Shown here piece after piece: positions 16,901-24,413 of a DNA stretch of 64,000 nucleotides; the first letter of the stretch is position 1, and every line of letters starts with the position of its first letter. Source of the stretch: DAOVXM01 sp963746255 (lineage in GTDB: Bacteria > Chloroflexota > Anaerolineae > Anaerolineales > UBA4823). The translations under genes and the position numbers were made by a program. The stretch lies in NCBI GenBank assembly GCA_963746255.1, contig CAVVAJ010000009.1, positions 1,550,001 through 1,614,000 of the forward strand. Direction: 5' to 3'. The notes beneath the pieces were generated by a model. It did not search any database, was not told the DNA's origin, and saw nothing but the letters and a program-made list of their open reading frames with translations.

Positions 16901-18642
16901 TGGCTAATTGAGCGCGAGGCTTTATGGCCGCGATCGACTGCCTCGATCACAAAGGCTGTCCCAGAAATACAATCTCCAGCGGCGAAAACGCCCTGGCGGG
17001 AGGTCGCCAGCGTGTTGGGGTTGATCGCAATTGTTTGCGTCTCAGTGAGGCCAACATTGGCGTCATCCGGGATGAAGGCCAAACCGGCTCTCTGACCGAC
17101 AGAGAAGATTACCGTGTCACACGGGATAATGTGGTTTGAGCCGGGGATTTTTTCTACATGCAGGCGTCCGCGCTCGTCAAAACTGAAACTGGCGGCGCGC
17201 TGGCACTCCACCCCACTGACTCGCCCCCCCTCATCCTGCAGGATGCGTTCAAATGTCCGCCCTTGGTGCAGTAGGACACCTTCTTCCTGGGCGGCGGTGA
17301 CCTCCCATGGATGGGCTGGCATTTGTGCGGGGCCTTCTAGGCAGGCAAGTTGCACTTCCCGCTGACCGTGCTCGCCCTCCAAGCGCAGCGCAGAACGGGC
17401 GCAATCAATGGCTACATTCCCGCCCCCTAAGACCAACACATGCTGACCAAGGTTGGAGCCGCTATTCGTGACATTATCGTATTTGCCTAATCTGACATCG
17501 CGCAAGAAATGAGTGTTAACCAATACCCCCTCGGCGTCTGCGCCAGGGATGGGCAACCGGACTCCCTCATGCGCACCGACCGCGATTAGTACTGCGTCAA
17601 ACCCCTCGGCAAAGATTTCATCCAAGTTGTTGATCTGGTGGTTCAATCTCAGGTCGATTCCCAGGTCCAGGATGTCTTGCACTTCGCGCTCGATTATCAC
17701 CGTTGGCAAGCGGTACTCAGGCACCCCCAAGCGTAGCATGCCGCCGGGGACTGGCATAGCTTCAAAAACAGTAACGCGATAGCCCTCCAGTGCCAGATCC
17801 TGGGCGGCGGTTAATCCACAAGGGCCTGCCCCGATGATGGCAACCCGTTGGTCATGGATTTGTGGCGCTGCTTCGACAGGTGGGCGTGGCTCTACGTATA
17901 CTTTGTCAGTTACAAATCGTTTGAGTGCTCGGATATTTATCGGTTCGTCGACAAGGTTGCGGTTGCATGCGTCTTCACAGCGGTGGTTGCAAATACGTCC
18001 ACAGATGCCGGGAAAGGGGTTGTCCATCTTGATCACCCGCAGGGCATCTCCCCAACGGCCTTCGCGGATCAAAGCGATGTAGCCCTGAGCTCGTTGGCTG
18101 GCGGGACAGGCATCACGGCAAGGGGCGATGCCACGTTTCTCTATGGCAAACGAGTTCGGGACGGCTTGAGGGTATAGTTTATATACTGCCCGGCGGGCTG
18201 ACAAACCCTCGTTAAATTTATCTGGAATGACTACCGGACAGACCGCTGTGCAATCGCCACACGCGATACAACGGGTGGTGTCGATATAGCGTGGGGCAGT
18301 CCTGAGCTTGACGGTGAAGTCACCGGCATGCCCTTTAAGTTCTTGGACTTCGGTGTTAGTAAGTACCTCGATGTTTGGATGTCTACCAGTCTCCACCAAC
18401 TTGGGGGAAATCGTACACATGGCGCAATCATTGGTAGGGAATGTTTTGTCCAATTGGGCCATTTTCCCGCCAATCGCTGACTGCACTTCCACCAAGTAGA
18501 CCTTATATCCCTGGTCCGCCAAGTCTATCGAGGCCTGCATACCGGCAATCCCTCCCCCAACGACCATGACTGCCCCAACTGGGCTGGCAGCATGTCCAAA
18601 GGGATGCGTGTCGTACTTGGCTAGGGGGGCTTTATCGTTCAT
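13975..18642 (-). CDS. hdrA2: Giant HdrA with inserted GltD/NfnB-like NAD(P)H:flavin module
   Basis: This 1555-aa flavo-iron-sulfur protein is built as nested modules. An HdrA FAD fold opens with VVGGGIAGM (about 27-35) and a [4Fe-4S] motif CIACGDCTAVCP (125-136). A complete GltD/NfnB-like unit is inserted at about 166-590: cysteine segment APCRDACP and CGRICNHRCEDACNR, FAD motif IIGAGPCG (269-276), NAD(P)-binding LGGGNVAIDCARSALR (405-420), and GVFAAGDC. HdrA then resumes (CLACGICSECMSC, GSRDQSHDYCSSVCC). A second HdrA module follows (VCHCGTNIGGYLDV, IIGGGAAGM) and ends with two ferredoxin motifs, CVGCLTCVRICP and CHGCGTCASECP. Ordinary HdrA has about 650 residues. I infer NAD(P)H oxidation with flavin-based bifurcation. 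It overlaps both mvhD genes by ATGA junctions. Confidence 0.9.
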   Translation of the reverse strand: MNDKAPLAKYDTHPFGHAASPVGAVMVVGGGIAGMQASIDLADQGYKVYLVEVQSAIGGKMAQLDKTFPTNDCAMCTISPKLVETGRHPNIEVLTNTEVQELKGHAGDFTVKLRTAPRYIDTTRCIACGDCTAVCPVVIPDKFNEGLSARRAVYKLYPQAVPNSFAIEKRGIAPCRDACPASQRAQGYIALIREGRWGDALRVIKMDNPFPGICGRICNHRCEDACNRNLVDEPINIRALKRFVTDKVYVEPRPPVEAAPQIHDQRVAIIGAGPCGLTAAQDLALEGYRVTVFEAMPVPGGMLRLGVPEYRLPTVIIEREVQDILDLGIDLRLNHQINNLDEIFAEGFDAVLIAVGAHEGVRLPIPGADAEGVLVNTHFLRDVRLGKYDNVTNSGSNLGQHVLVLGGGNVAIDCARSALRLEGEHGQREVQLACLEGPAQMPAHPWEVTAAQEEGVLLHQGRTFERILQDEGGRVSGVECQRAASFSFDERGRLHVEKIPGSNHIIPCDTVIFSVGQRAGLAFIPDDANVGLTETQTIAINPNTLATSRQGVFAAGDCISGTAFVIEAVDRGHKASRSISHYLRGEPLEPPPEPELPVVKFTQREIDTRIEQGEVTHQGRVPLPELPVEKRIDNFSEVEGGYDDKSAQAEAARCLACGICSECMSCVFACGRSAIDHDDVEKHLEINVGAVILAPGYQIYNAHLSQEYGLGRYPNVVTALQYERMLSASGPTSGHVQRPSDDGSPRRIAFLQCVGSRDQSHDYCSSVCCMYAAKEAIMTIEHAHAEARYGSGDGRVECQVFFMDTRAYSKGYEEYYHRAQHKYGIEYTRCRLSDIKEDPDTKNLRVRFAAPFDGRERIQEKEFDLVVLSVGMEISESVRQLGLRLGVELDSYGFCHTTLFDPLQTSRPGIYAAGPFREPKDIPETVIEASGAAANAARLLAPSRHTLAKVLEYPPERDINDEEARIGVFVCHCGTNIGGYLDVPEVAEFASSLPGVVHAEDNLYTCSQDTIVHIIEEVKSKSLNRVVVASCTPLTHEPLFQDAVRAAGLNPHMFEMANIRNQCSWVHSSEWAQATNKAKQLTRMAIARAIELKPLRTTEVPVNNAALIIGGGAAGMTAALNLAGQGYPVHLIERESQLGGNLRNLRYLVPDYHSNREPQDWSPEHYLAEIMDKVHHTSSIQVYLNTELVKTSGFKGNFTTTVAENGIMLQIKHGASIIATGGVEYKGDEYNYGQDPRILTQLEFEDRLANSRNNGHLPHSVVMIQCIGPAEKYCSRICCSTALKNALKLKELNPQAEITLIYRDIRTYGFKERLYSEARRKGIRFIQYEFDRKPEVTSAPNQQSGLQVHCWEPILGRELLLQPEMIVLSTPVVPAPGTKELASLLKLSTDMDGFFLEAHVKLRPVDFAAEGIFMAGVAHYPKFLDESIAQAQAAASRAARILSQKTILTNARVAQVDPLKCVGCLTCVRICPYEVPRIISTESGVGGILGAAYIEAAICHGCGTCASECPAQAIQLNHSTDRQTLTKLDALFGRSMSEISFVPLESITTSLREPL

Positions 18643-19145
18643 TGGTGTCGTCTACCTCTAAATCCGATTTCTTCCTCTTCAATATTCGGCGCGGTTTGCT
18701 CACCTAATCCATGCGAGTTGTAGCATCGTAAGGGATTGGGGCCCAGCGTGCGGATGCGGTCGGTCATGGTTTGGGCCGCCATCGCGAAAGAATGACCCTG
18801 AGAACCAGACATAAAGAACATATCCAAGCGCTCGGCACCCAAACCAATCTCATCCAAGATTAGTTTTGCACGCTCCAATCGTGCCAGACCGCGTTCGTTC
18901 CCGCGCACATGATGGCAGTTGCCAATCGGACAGGCGACAACATATACGCCATCCGCGCCTTGTTCAAAAGCCTCCAATAAGTAGCGGATATCGGTCTTCC
19001 CTGTGCAGGGCAGGCGAACAAACTTAACGTTGGCCGGATATTGGATGTTTAAAGCTCCTGCTGTATCAGCTGCCATGTATCCGCAATAGATACAATAAAA
19101 AGCGGTTATTTTCGGTTCAAAATTTGGGTCGAGATGTGAGCTCAT
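18639..19145 (-). CDS. mvhD1: MvhD-type iron-sulfur protein (cysteine form)
   Basis: This 168-aa MvhD/VhuD delta-type subunit has FYCIYCGYMAADTAG, LPCTGKTDI and ACPIGNCHHVRGN, the cysteines expected to hold the [2Fe-2S] cluster. It carries Cys where the second mvhD of the operon has UGA, and so serves as an internal reference. Its start overlaps the hdrA-1 stop and its stop overlaps the hdrA-2 start, both as ATGA, so the three proteins are translationally coupled. It likely passes electrons to or from one of the HdrA proteins. No hydrogenase or formate dehydrogenase gene is visible nearby as donor. Confidence 0.9.
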   Translation of the reverse strand: MSSHLDPNFEPKITAFYCIYCGYMAADTAGALNIQYPANVKFVRLPCTGKTDIRYLLEAFEQGADGVYVVACPIGNCHHVRGNERGLARLERAKLILDEIGLGAERLDMFFMSGSQGHSFAMAAQTMTDRIRTLGPNPLRCYNSHGLGEQTAPNIEEEEIGFRGRRHQ

Positions 19146-22100
19146 TGCAGCACCTCTTCTTCAGCAGATGCGGTTTGCCAGCTTCCTAAACCGCCAATCT
19201 CGCGCAGCATGATCTGATCATCGCTGTAGCTGGCTAGCTGGATTGCATTGGCGGGGCACTCACCGGTACAAGTGCCGCAACCCTGGCATTGGGCAGCGTC
19301 AATGTAAGCAGCACCGCCGAGATTCCCAACCCCGTGACGGTTTTCTTCTTCGATAACCACTGGTATAGCAAATGGGCAGGTGCGGGTGCAGGTCAAACAA
19401 CCAACACATTTATCAGCATCAACCACCGCAACAACTCCACCTAAGAATAGGGTTTCACCCTTCGAGAGCAGTGTAATTGCCCGGGCAGCCGCTGCTTGAG
19501 CATGGCTGATGCTCTCCTCGATGAATTTGGGATAATGCGCCATACCTGCAACGAATATACCCTCCCGCATGAAATCCATCGGACGGAGTTTCATCTGTGC
19601 TTCGGCAAAGAAACCCTCGCTGGAGAGGGGCACCTGGAGCATCTCTGCCAGCTGTTGGGTGCCCTGTGAGGGGGCGATCCGCATGCTGAGCGGAATCAGG
19701 TCGGCCGGTAAGTCGAACCAGCGGTTCAGCGACAGGTCTTTTACACGAACCGAGATCTTCTGTGCGGAGTACACTAATTCGGGTGGGTTTTCGTCGGTGT
19801 AGCGGATGAAAACAACGCCCAATCGTCGTGCTTCGTTATAGTATTCTTCCCGGAAGCCGTAGGTGACGATATTCTTGTATAGCACAGTCACCTGGCAGTT
19901 AGGATTGAACAACTTCAGCCGGATCGCATTCTTCATTGTGTTGGTGCAGCAAACCCGTGAGCAATACTGCAGCTCCCCATCGGGTTGGGCGCATTGGACC
20001 ATAACCACGTCGCGCAGGTTAGCGATCTCCTTTGGGCTGTGAATAATCTTCTCTTCTAATTCGCGCTGTGTAATGACCTGTGGCAACTCCAACCAGGGGT
20101 GATCTCGGGTTTCATCACCGCCAGTAGCGACGATTGTGACGCCATGTTCAATCTGATAAACGTCGGTAGATCCATCTGGTCGGGTTGTACGTAGTCGGGA
20201 ACGGAAAAAACCAACGTGTCCCTGGTGGTCGATTAATTCGGTACGCGTGAGGGCGTTGATCCGTTGGTGCGAGCGTACGCGATTGATCAGGTCGCGGCCT
20301 AGACGGCGCGGGTTGTATCCCTCAGCGACATAGTACAGGTTTTGTAGATTCCCGCCCAACCTATCCGAACGTTCAACCAGGTGGACGTCATAACCGCTAT
20401 CTGCAATTGTCAGCGCCGCAGTTTGTCCTGAAACACCCCCTCCGATAACCAGGGCTGATGGGCGAGAATGGTGCAGCTCTTTCTTAACTGGCTGGGCTGA
20501 TCTCATTCGCCCCACTGCAATACGGATCATCTCCTGAGCTTTTTGGTTGGCGAGATCCTTCTGCCAGCGGTGCACCCGGCTGCACTGTTCACGTAAGTTC
20601 ACTAATTCTACGAAAAAAGGATTTAATCCAACTTGCCTGATCGCCCGTTGGAAAAGCGAATCATGTGTCCGGTTGCTGCAGGCCGCAACTACGATGCGGT
20701 TGAGGTTGTTGGATTGGATGCTGCTCTGGATATCCTGGATTGATTCTGGGAAACAAGCGAATTCCAAACGTTCGACAGCTACTACGTCAGGCCAGTGCTT
20801 TGATTGTTCTAATAGAGCAGTTACACCGAGCACTTCATCGATCGTCTTCCCGCAAGTACAGCCAAAAACACCAATTCGCAGCGGTTCGCCGCTTACGTCC
20901 CGTTCGGGAATCAAGTTGTTTGCAGCAAGAAATGGCCATTCACGGGTGAAGGGGTACGCATTAAGACGATCATTGAGCAGGCGCATTACTTCTGCCGCTG
21001 CCCCACTTGCATCGATGATCGTCTCGGAAATCTCCTTCGGCGATGAAAAAGCGCCACAAACAAAGACGCCCGAATGTGAGGTTTGCAACGGCGTGAACTT
21101 GTCTGTCTGGCAGAAGCCGTATTCATTTAGTTCTAGATCTAACATTTGGGTAAAGTGGTGGGCAGATTCTGGTGGCTGCAGTCCGGTCGCCAGAACGACC
21201 ATTTCGAAGCGTTTTGTTTGCGGGGTGCCACCTGGATCTGCATATTGGATGATCAAGTCTTTTGAGGTCGGGTCCTCACGGATCGCTGAAACTCTACAGC
21301 GGGTGTAGTGGATTCCGTGCTCTTGACGCGCTTTACTAAAATAACTAGCGTATTCCTTGTTGAAAGCTCGTTCATCCATGATGAAGATGTGGCAATCGAT
21401 ATCATTTCCCAGACGCTGTTTGGCGAGAATCGCTTCTTTTGTCGCATACATGCAGCATATTGATGAACAATAACTGTTCTGCTGGTCCCGCGATCCAATG
21501 CATTGCAACCAAGCAATTGAATGTGGTGCCTGGCGGTTTGAAGGTCGCAGAATGGTTCCTTCGGTTGGGCCCGAGCGGCTGGCTAATCTTTCATACTCCA
21601 TGGCATGCAGGACATCTGGGTAGCGCTTATAACCCAGTTCACTGATCTCGCTGGGGTCATATGCTTGGAAGCCTAATGCCAGGATGATCGCCCCCACCTC
21701 GACGGTGAGTAAACGGGGGGCTTCGTGCAAATCGATCGCATTACTTGGACAGACGTCAACACACTTTCCGCACTCGTCGCAATATGGCCTGCGATTTATA
21801 ACGTATGCATCCGGTGCCGCACGAGCCGCGACTTTGTGGATGGCTTTCTGCATGACCATGCCCTGCTGGTAGGGGTCTGGGTACTCAATTGGGCACACCT
21901 GAGTACAGTAATCACAGTTAATACAGGCGCTAGCATTGACATAGCGCGGTTCCTGGCGTAAAGATACGGAAAAATCGCCCGCTTGGCCTTCTACATCGAT
22001 CACGTGGGTATTGGTCAGGATATCGATATTGGGGTGTTGGTTATGCTGGATATATGCAGGGGAAATGGATGGGCGCGTACAGCCATAACCGTGATCAGGA

Positions 22101-22309
22101 GTTCCACGGCAGAGCACACAATCATGTTGGGGGAACATGTAGCCAAGTTGGGCGACGCGCCCTCCCAGGCAAGGTGTTTGCTCCACCAGAAATACTTTTA
22201 ACCCGGCATCTGCTAGATCGAGTGCAGCGCGCATACCCCCAATACCCCCACCGACAACTAAAGCGGCGGCGGGTTTTTGCTGTACATTCGAAAGATTGTT
22301 CGCTTGCAT
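19142..22309 (-). CDS. hdrA1: Double-module HdrA-like flavo-iron-sulfur protein
   Basis: At 1055 aa this is a tandem HdrA. The first module has the FAD motif VVGGGIGGM (18-26), LGYMFPQHDC, [4Fe-4S] motifs CINCDYCTQVCP (129-140) and CDECGKCVDVCP (177-188), and GSRDQQNSYCSSICCMY. The second opens with GVFGCTCGKTIDEV and VIGGGVSG, and ends with CVGCLTCTRTCP and CQGCGTCTGECP. It therefore has two flavin sites and four ferredoxin-type cluster motifs. It is the first gene of the operon. It lacks the GltD/NfnB insertion of hdrA-2, so the two are specialised paralogues. Flavin-based bifurcation is the known role of HdrA in methanogens; the substrates here are inferred. Confidence 0.9.
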   Translation of the reverse strand: MQANNLSNVQQKPAAALVVGGGIGGMRAALDLADAGLKVFLVEQTPCLGGRVAQLGYMFPQHDCVLCRGTPDHGYGCTRPSISPAYIQHNQHPNIDILTNTHVIDVEGQAGDFSVSLRQEPRYVNASACINCDYCTQVCPIEYPDPYQQGMVMQKAIHKVAARAAPDAYVINRRPYCDECGKCVDVCPSNAIDLHEAPRLLTVEVGAIILALGFQAYDPSEISELGYKRYPDVLHAMEYERLASRSGPTEGTILRPSNRQAPHSIAWLQCIGSRDQQNSYCSSICCMYATKEAILAKQRLGNDIDCHIFIMDERAFNKEYASYFSKARQEHGIHYTRCRVSAIREDPTSKDLIIQYADPGGTPQTKRFEMVVLATGLQPPESAHHFTQMLDLELNEYGFCQTDKFTPLQTSHSGVFVCGAFSSPKEISETIIDASGAAAEVMRLLNDRLNAYPFTREWPFLAANNLIPERDVSGEPLRIGVFGCTCGKTIDEVLGVTALLEQSKHWPDVVAVERLEFACFPESIQDIQSSIQSNNLNRIVVAACSNRTHDSLFQRAIRQVGLNPFFVELVNLREQCSRVHRWQKDLANQKAQEMIRIAVGRMRSAQPVKKELHHSRPSALVIGGGVSGQTAALTIADSGYDVHLVERSDRLGGNLQNLYYVAEGYNPRRLGRDLINRVRSHQRINALTRTELIDHQGHVGFFRSRLRTTRPDGSTDVYQIEHGVTIVATGGDETRDHPWLELPQVITQRELEEKIIHSPKEIANLRDVVMVQCAQPDGELQYCSRVCCTNTMKNAIRLKLFNPNCQVTVLYKNIVTYGFREEYYNEARRLGVVFIRYTDENPPELVYSAQKISVRVKDLSLNRWFDLPADLIPLSMRIAPSQGTQQLAEMLQVPLSSEGFFAEAQMKLRPMDFMREGIFVAGMAHYPKFIEESISHAQAAAARAITLLSKGETLFLGGVVAVVDADKCVGCLTCTRTCPFAIPVVIEEENRHGVGNLGGAAYIDAAQCQGCGTCTGECPANAIQLASYSDDQIMLREIGGLGSWQTASAEEEVLQ

Positions 22310-22472
22310 GGTTTTTGCTCCAATGCTATGTGAACGGTGTATCTTACTTAGTAGTACATCTCACACACTTTCAAGGTAAGGGGACAGTGGCGATTATATT
22401 ATTCAGTTGTAATGTTCCCAGCTTCAGCTAGGTGAGATGGTCGGATTTAAGTTGTATCTAGAAATAATCCAA

Positions 22473-22507
22473 CACCGCCCTCCCTGCTCATTGCAGAAAG
22501 AGCGGTG
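22473..22507 (-). promoter_or_regulatory. Strong leader hairpin upstream of hdrA-1
   Basis: A 15-bp stem (GU pairs allowed) closes a five-base loop AATGA: minus-strand CACCGCTCTTTCTGC (22507-22493) pairs with GCAGGGAGGGCGGTG (22487-22473). It sits within the roughly 295-nt leader between the predicted promoter and the ATG. The following TTGGATTATTTC is only moderately U-rich, so this may be an attenuator, a protein-binding hairpin, or the terminator of recO. Confidence 0.6.
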
Positions 22508-22611
22508 GTATCAGTCTGAAGAGCGATGGACCGCCTGAATAATTGGGTGGCTAGTGGCGATCAAGTTCTCGATGTGTAGAGCGATACGTAATTTTTACCT
22601 GCTTAGACATC

Positions 22612-22640
22612 ATTGTAGCAAAGCGATATATTGTTGTCAA
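22612..22640 (-). promoter_or_regulatory. Sigma70-type promoter of the hdr/met operon
   Basis: On the minus strand TTGACA (22640-22635) and TACAAT (22617-22612) are separated by 17 bases. The -35 is perfect and the -10 matches five of six. No competing promoter of this quality lies closer to hdrA-1, which implies an untranslated leader of about 295 nt. Confidence 0.75.
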
Positions 22641-22663
22641 CGTATCTTTATCCTTCAAGTGCT

Positions 22664-22677
22664 ATGATAATTATCAT
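22664..22677. promoter_or_regulatory. Perfect 14-bp palindrome upstream of the hdr promoter
   Basis: ATGATAATTATCAT lies 24 bp upstream of the predicted -35. It resembles the core of iron- or redox-regulator operators such as Fur boxes but is three bases shorter than the 7-1-7 form. It could bind an activator or repressor of the Fe-S-rich operon. Confidence 0.4.
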
Positions 22678-22751
22678 AATTGTCCATTTAATTATCTAGG
22701 TCAATATGTAGGGAATCCATCATCGCGGCGTTTACTCGATGTTGCATGTGA

Positions 22752-23543
22752 TTATTCTTTGGGAGTTCCCAAGTCAATGGCCTCGCCTTTCTGTATTCGG
22801 CGCTGAAAGCTGGGTGTGTTAAGATTGCGTTCCAGGAGATAAGTCAAGTAGTGTTGCATAAGTATCTCCATCTCGCGGTGGGTGCTTGGGGGTATCACAG
22901 CCCGTTTTGCTTCTCTATAGCTGCTGCGCTGAAAATGGCGCAGGTATTTCAATGCGTTCATCGTAACGGGTCTGGCACCGCCTGTTCCGCGGCCACAGGT
23001 TGGGCACAGGATCCCACCTTGCTCGGCAGAGAAAAACTGATCTTCCGGTTCGATATCTGCTTCACATCTGGCACAGTGAAATAAATGTGGGCGGAAACCC
23101 AATAAATCTAGGAGTTGAATTTCGAAGTAGCGTAGAGTGAAAACAGGATTTGGTTGGGTTGATAACCGCAGGAGTGTAGTTATTATTAAATCGTAAAGTG
23201 GTCGATTCTCACCTTCTTCATAGGTGAAGCGATCGAGGAGCTCGATGCAATATGCAGCATATCCCAATAATGTGAGATCCGTGCGCAGCTGATCATAAGC
23301 TTCTATGTTCTCCGCCTGGGTGACAATAAATAAATCGCGCCCGCGCGCCAACTGCAATTGGGAGCGCATGAGAGGTTCAATGTGTCCAGCCTTACGGGAT
23401 TGGGGTTTGCGCGCCCCTTTTGCGATTGCCCGGACTTTGCCCAGCTCGCGAGTAAATATTGCCAGCAATCGGTCCGTTTCTCCCCAGTCGTAGTGGCTTA
23501 GAATTACAGCCTCAACGCGCACAGAGCGCTCTCGTGTATGCAT
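22752..23543 (-). CDS. recO: DNA repair protein RecO
   Basis: RecO loads RecA on SSB-coated DNA within the RecFOR pathway. This form has 263 residues from ATG 23543. The N-terminal OB fold reads VEAVILSHYDWGETDRLLAI, followed by GKVRAIAKGARKPQSR. A zinc site is visible as CARC and CPTC at about residues 165-190. A longer reading from 23600 is possible, but a TATAAT box ends six bases before ATG 23543, so the shorter form is favoured and the mRNA is probably leaderless. Confidence 0.9.
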   Translation of the reverse strand: MHTRERSVRVEAVILSHYDWGETDRLLAIFTRELGKVRAIAKGARKPQSRKAGHIEPLMRSQLQLARGRDLFIVTQAENIEAYDQLRTDLTLLGYAAYCIELLDRFTYEEGENRPLYDLIITTLLRLSTQPNPVFTLRYFEIQLLDLLGFRPHLFHCARCEADIEPEDQFFSAEQGGILCPTCGRGTGGARPVTMNALKYLRHFQRSSYREAKRAVIPPSTHREMEILMQHYLTYLLERNLNTPSFQRRIQKGEAIDLGTPKE

Positions 23544-23549
23544 GCTGAG

Positions 23550-23555
23550 ATTATA
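23550..23555 (-). promoter_or_regulatory. -10 box of recO, leaderless arrangement
   Basis: TATAAT on the minus strand ends six bases before the preferred recO start codon at 23543. The -35 region is poor. Confidence 0.5.
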
Positions 23556-23566
23556 CTTGAGGCTTG

Positions 23567-23595
23567 TTGACGAGCATATTCCCATCTGGTAGAAT
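23567..23595 (+). promoter_or_regulatory. Promoter of rplI
   Basis: TTGACG (23567-23572) and TAGAAT (23590-23595) are separated by 17 bases, giving a leader of about 75 nt before the rplI ATG at 23676. It is divergent from the recO promoter. Confidence 0.7.
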
Positions 23596-23675
23596 CCCAC
23601 TGCCCGGAGCGTTGTACCCTTCGCCCGGGCCTGCTTTATGCAGATCCAAATTCTGATATAGAAAGGGCTTGAAAA

Positions 23676-24296
23676 ATGAAAGTATTGCTGTTAGAAGATG
23701 TATATAATCTGGGAAGAGCTGGTGATATTAAGAAAGTAGCAGATGGTTATGGACGTAATTTCCTGCTTCCCCAAAACCTGGCTGTATTGGCTACGCCAGG
23801 CGCTCTAAAACAAGCGGATCATATTCGTGAACAGGCAAATACCCGGCGAACAGCTTTAAATCAAGAGCTCGGTGGTATAGCTGAGCAGCTTGCTGAGGTT
23901 GAATTAACTTTCCCTGCAAAAGCGAGTGAAACTGGAAAACTATATGGTTCCATCACCACCCAAATGATTGCTGATAGGATCAAAGAGGACTTGGGATTTG
24001 ATATTGACCGCCGCCAACTAGATACTCAGCCAATCCGGTCCCTAGGAGAGCACATGGTTTATGCTCGCTTGACAGTGGACTTGATCCCCGAGTTTAAAGT
24101 GTTGGTCTACCGCGAGGGCGAATCCCCAGAAGCCATGTTTGCTGAGCTGGAAGCCCTGGAAGAAGCGGAGCTTGAAGAAGGTACTTCTGACACCGAAACC
24201 ACACCAGAACCTGAAGGTGAAACAGAATATCAAGCAGAAATCGATGTTGAAGATCCCGCTCAGATTGAGGCTGATGATGTAGTTGAACAAGGTTAA
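23676..24296 (+). CDS. rplI: Ribosomal protein bL9 with acidic C-terminal tail
   Basis: The first 150 residues are a normal bL9: MKVLLLEDVYNLGRAGDI, GYGRNFLLPQNLA, a connecting helix, and a C-terminal domain with FPAKASETGKLYGSIT. It then adds a tail of about 55 residues that is very rich in Glu and Asp, making 206 aa instead of the usual 148-150. The tail is probably disordered. The gene has its own promoter and is closed by a strong terminator at 24348. Confidence 0.95.
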   Translation: MKVLLLEDVYNLGRAGDIKKVADGYGRNFLLPQNLAVLATPGALKQADHIREQANTRRTALNQELGGIAEQLAEVELTFPAKASETGKLYGSITTQMIADRIKEDLGFDIDRRQLDTQPIRSLGEHMVYARLTVDLIPEFKVLVYREGESPEAMFAELEALEEAELEEGTSDTETTPEPEGETEYQAEIDVEDPAQIEADDVVEQG

Positions 24297-24347
24297 TCTC
24301 GATTGAGGTATTGATCGATGCAGATATCTTCACAATGAGTCCGCCGC

Positions 24348-24392
24348 GGGCGGGGTACCCCCACCAGTTTTAGGGGACCCCGCCCTTTGTTT
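24348..24392 (+). terminator. Intrinsic terminator of rplI
   Basis: GGGCGGGGT-A-CCCC (24348-24361) pairs with GGGGACCCCGCCC (24373-24385), 13 bp with one bulged A, followed by TTTGTTT. It lies just 22 bp before the RodZ-like start codon, so that gene needs read-through or a promoter hidden in this short stretch. Confidence 0.85.
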
Positions 24393-24413
24393 CAATCTGT
24401 ACCACGAGCCATC

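Noticed and set aside
13139..18473. Many plus-strand open frames opposite the hdr/met genes
   Set aside because: They are antisense shadows: no ribosome-binding sites, no recognisable domains, and the minus-strand frames show clear family motifs.
22664..22677. Definite Fur box
   Set aside because: The palindrome is shorter than the 15-bp 7-1-7 consensus and no regulator is nearby, so it is listed only as a possible operator.
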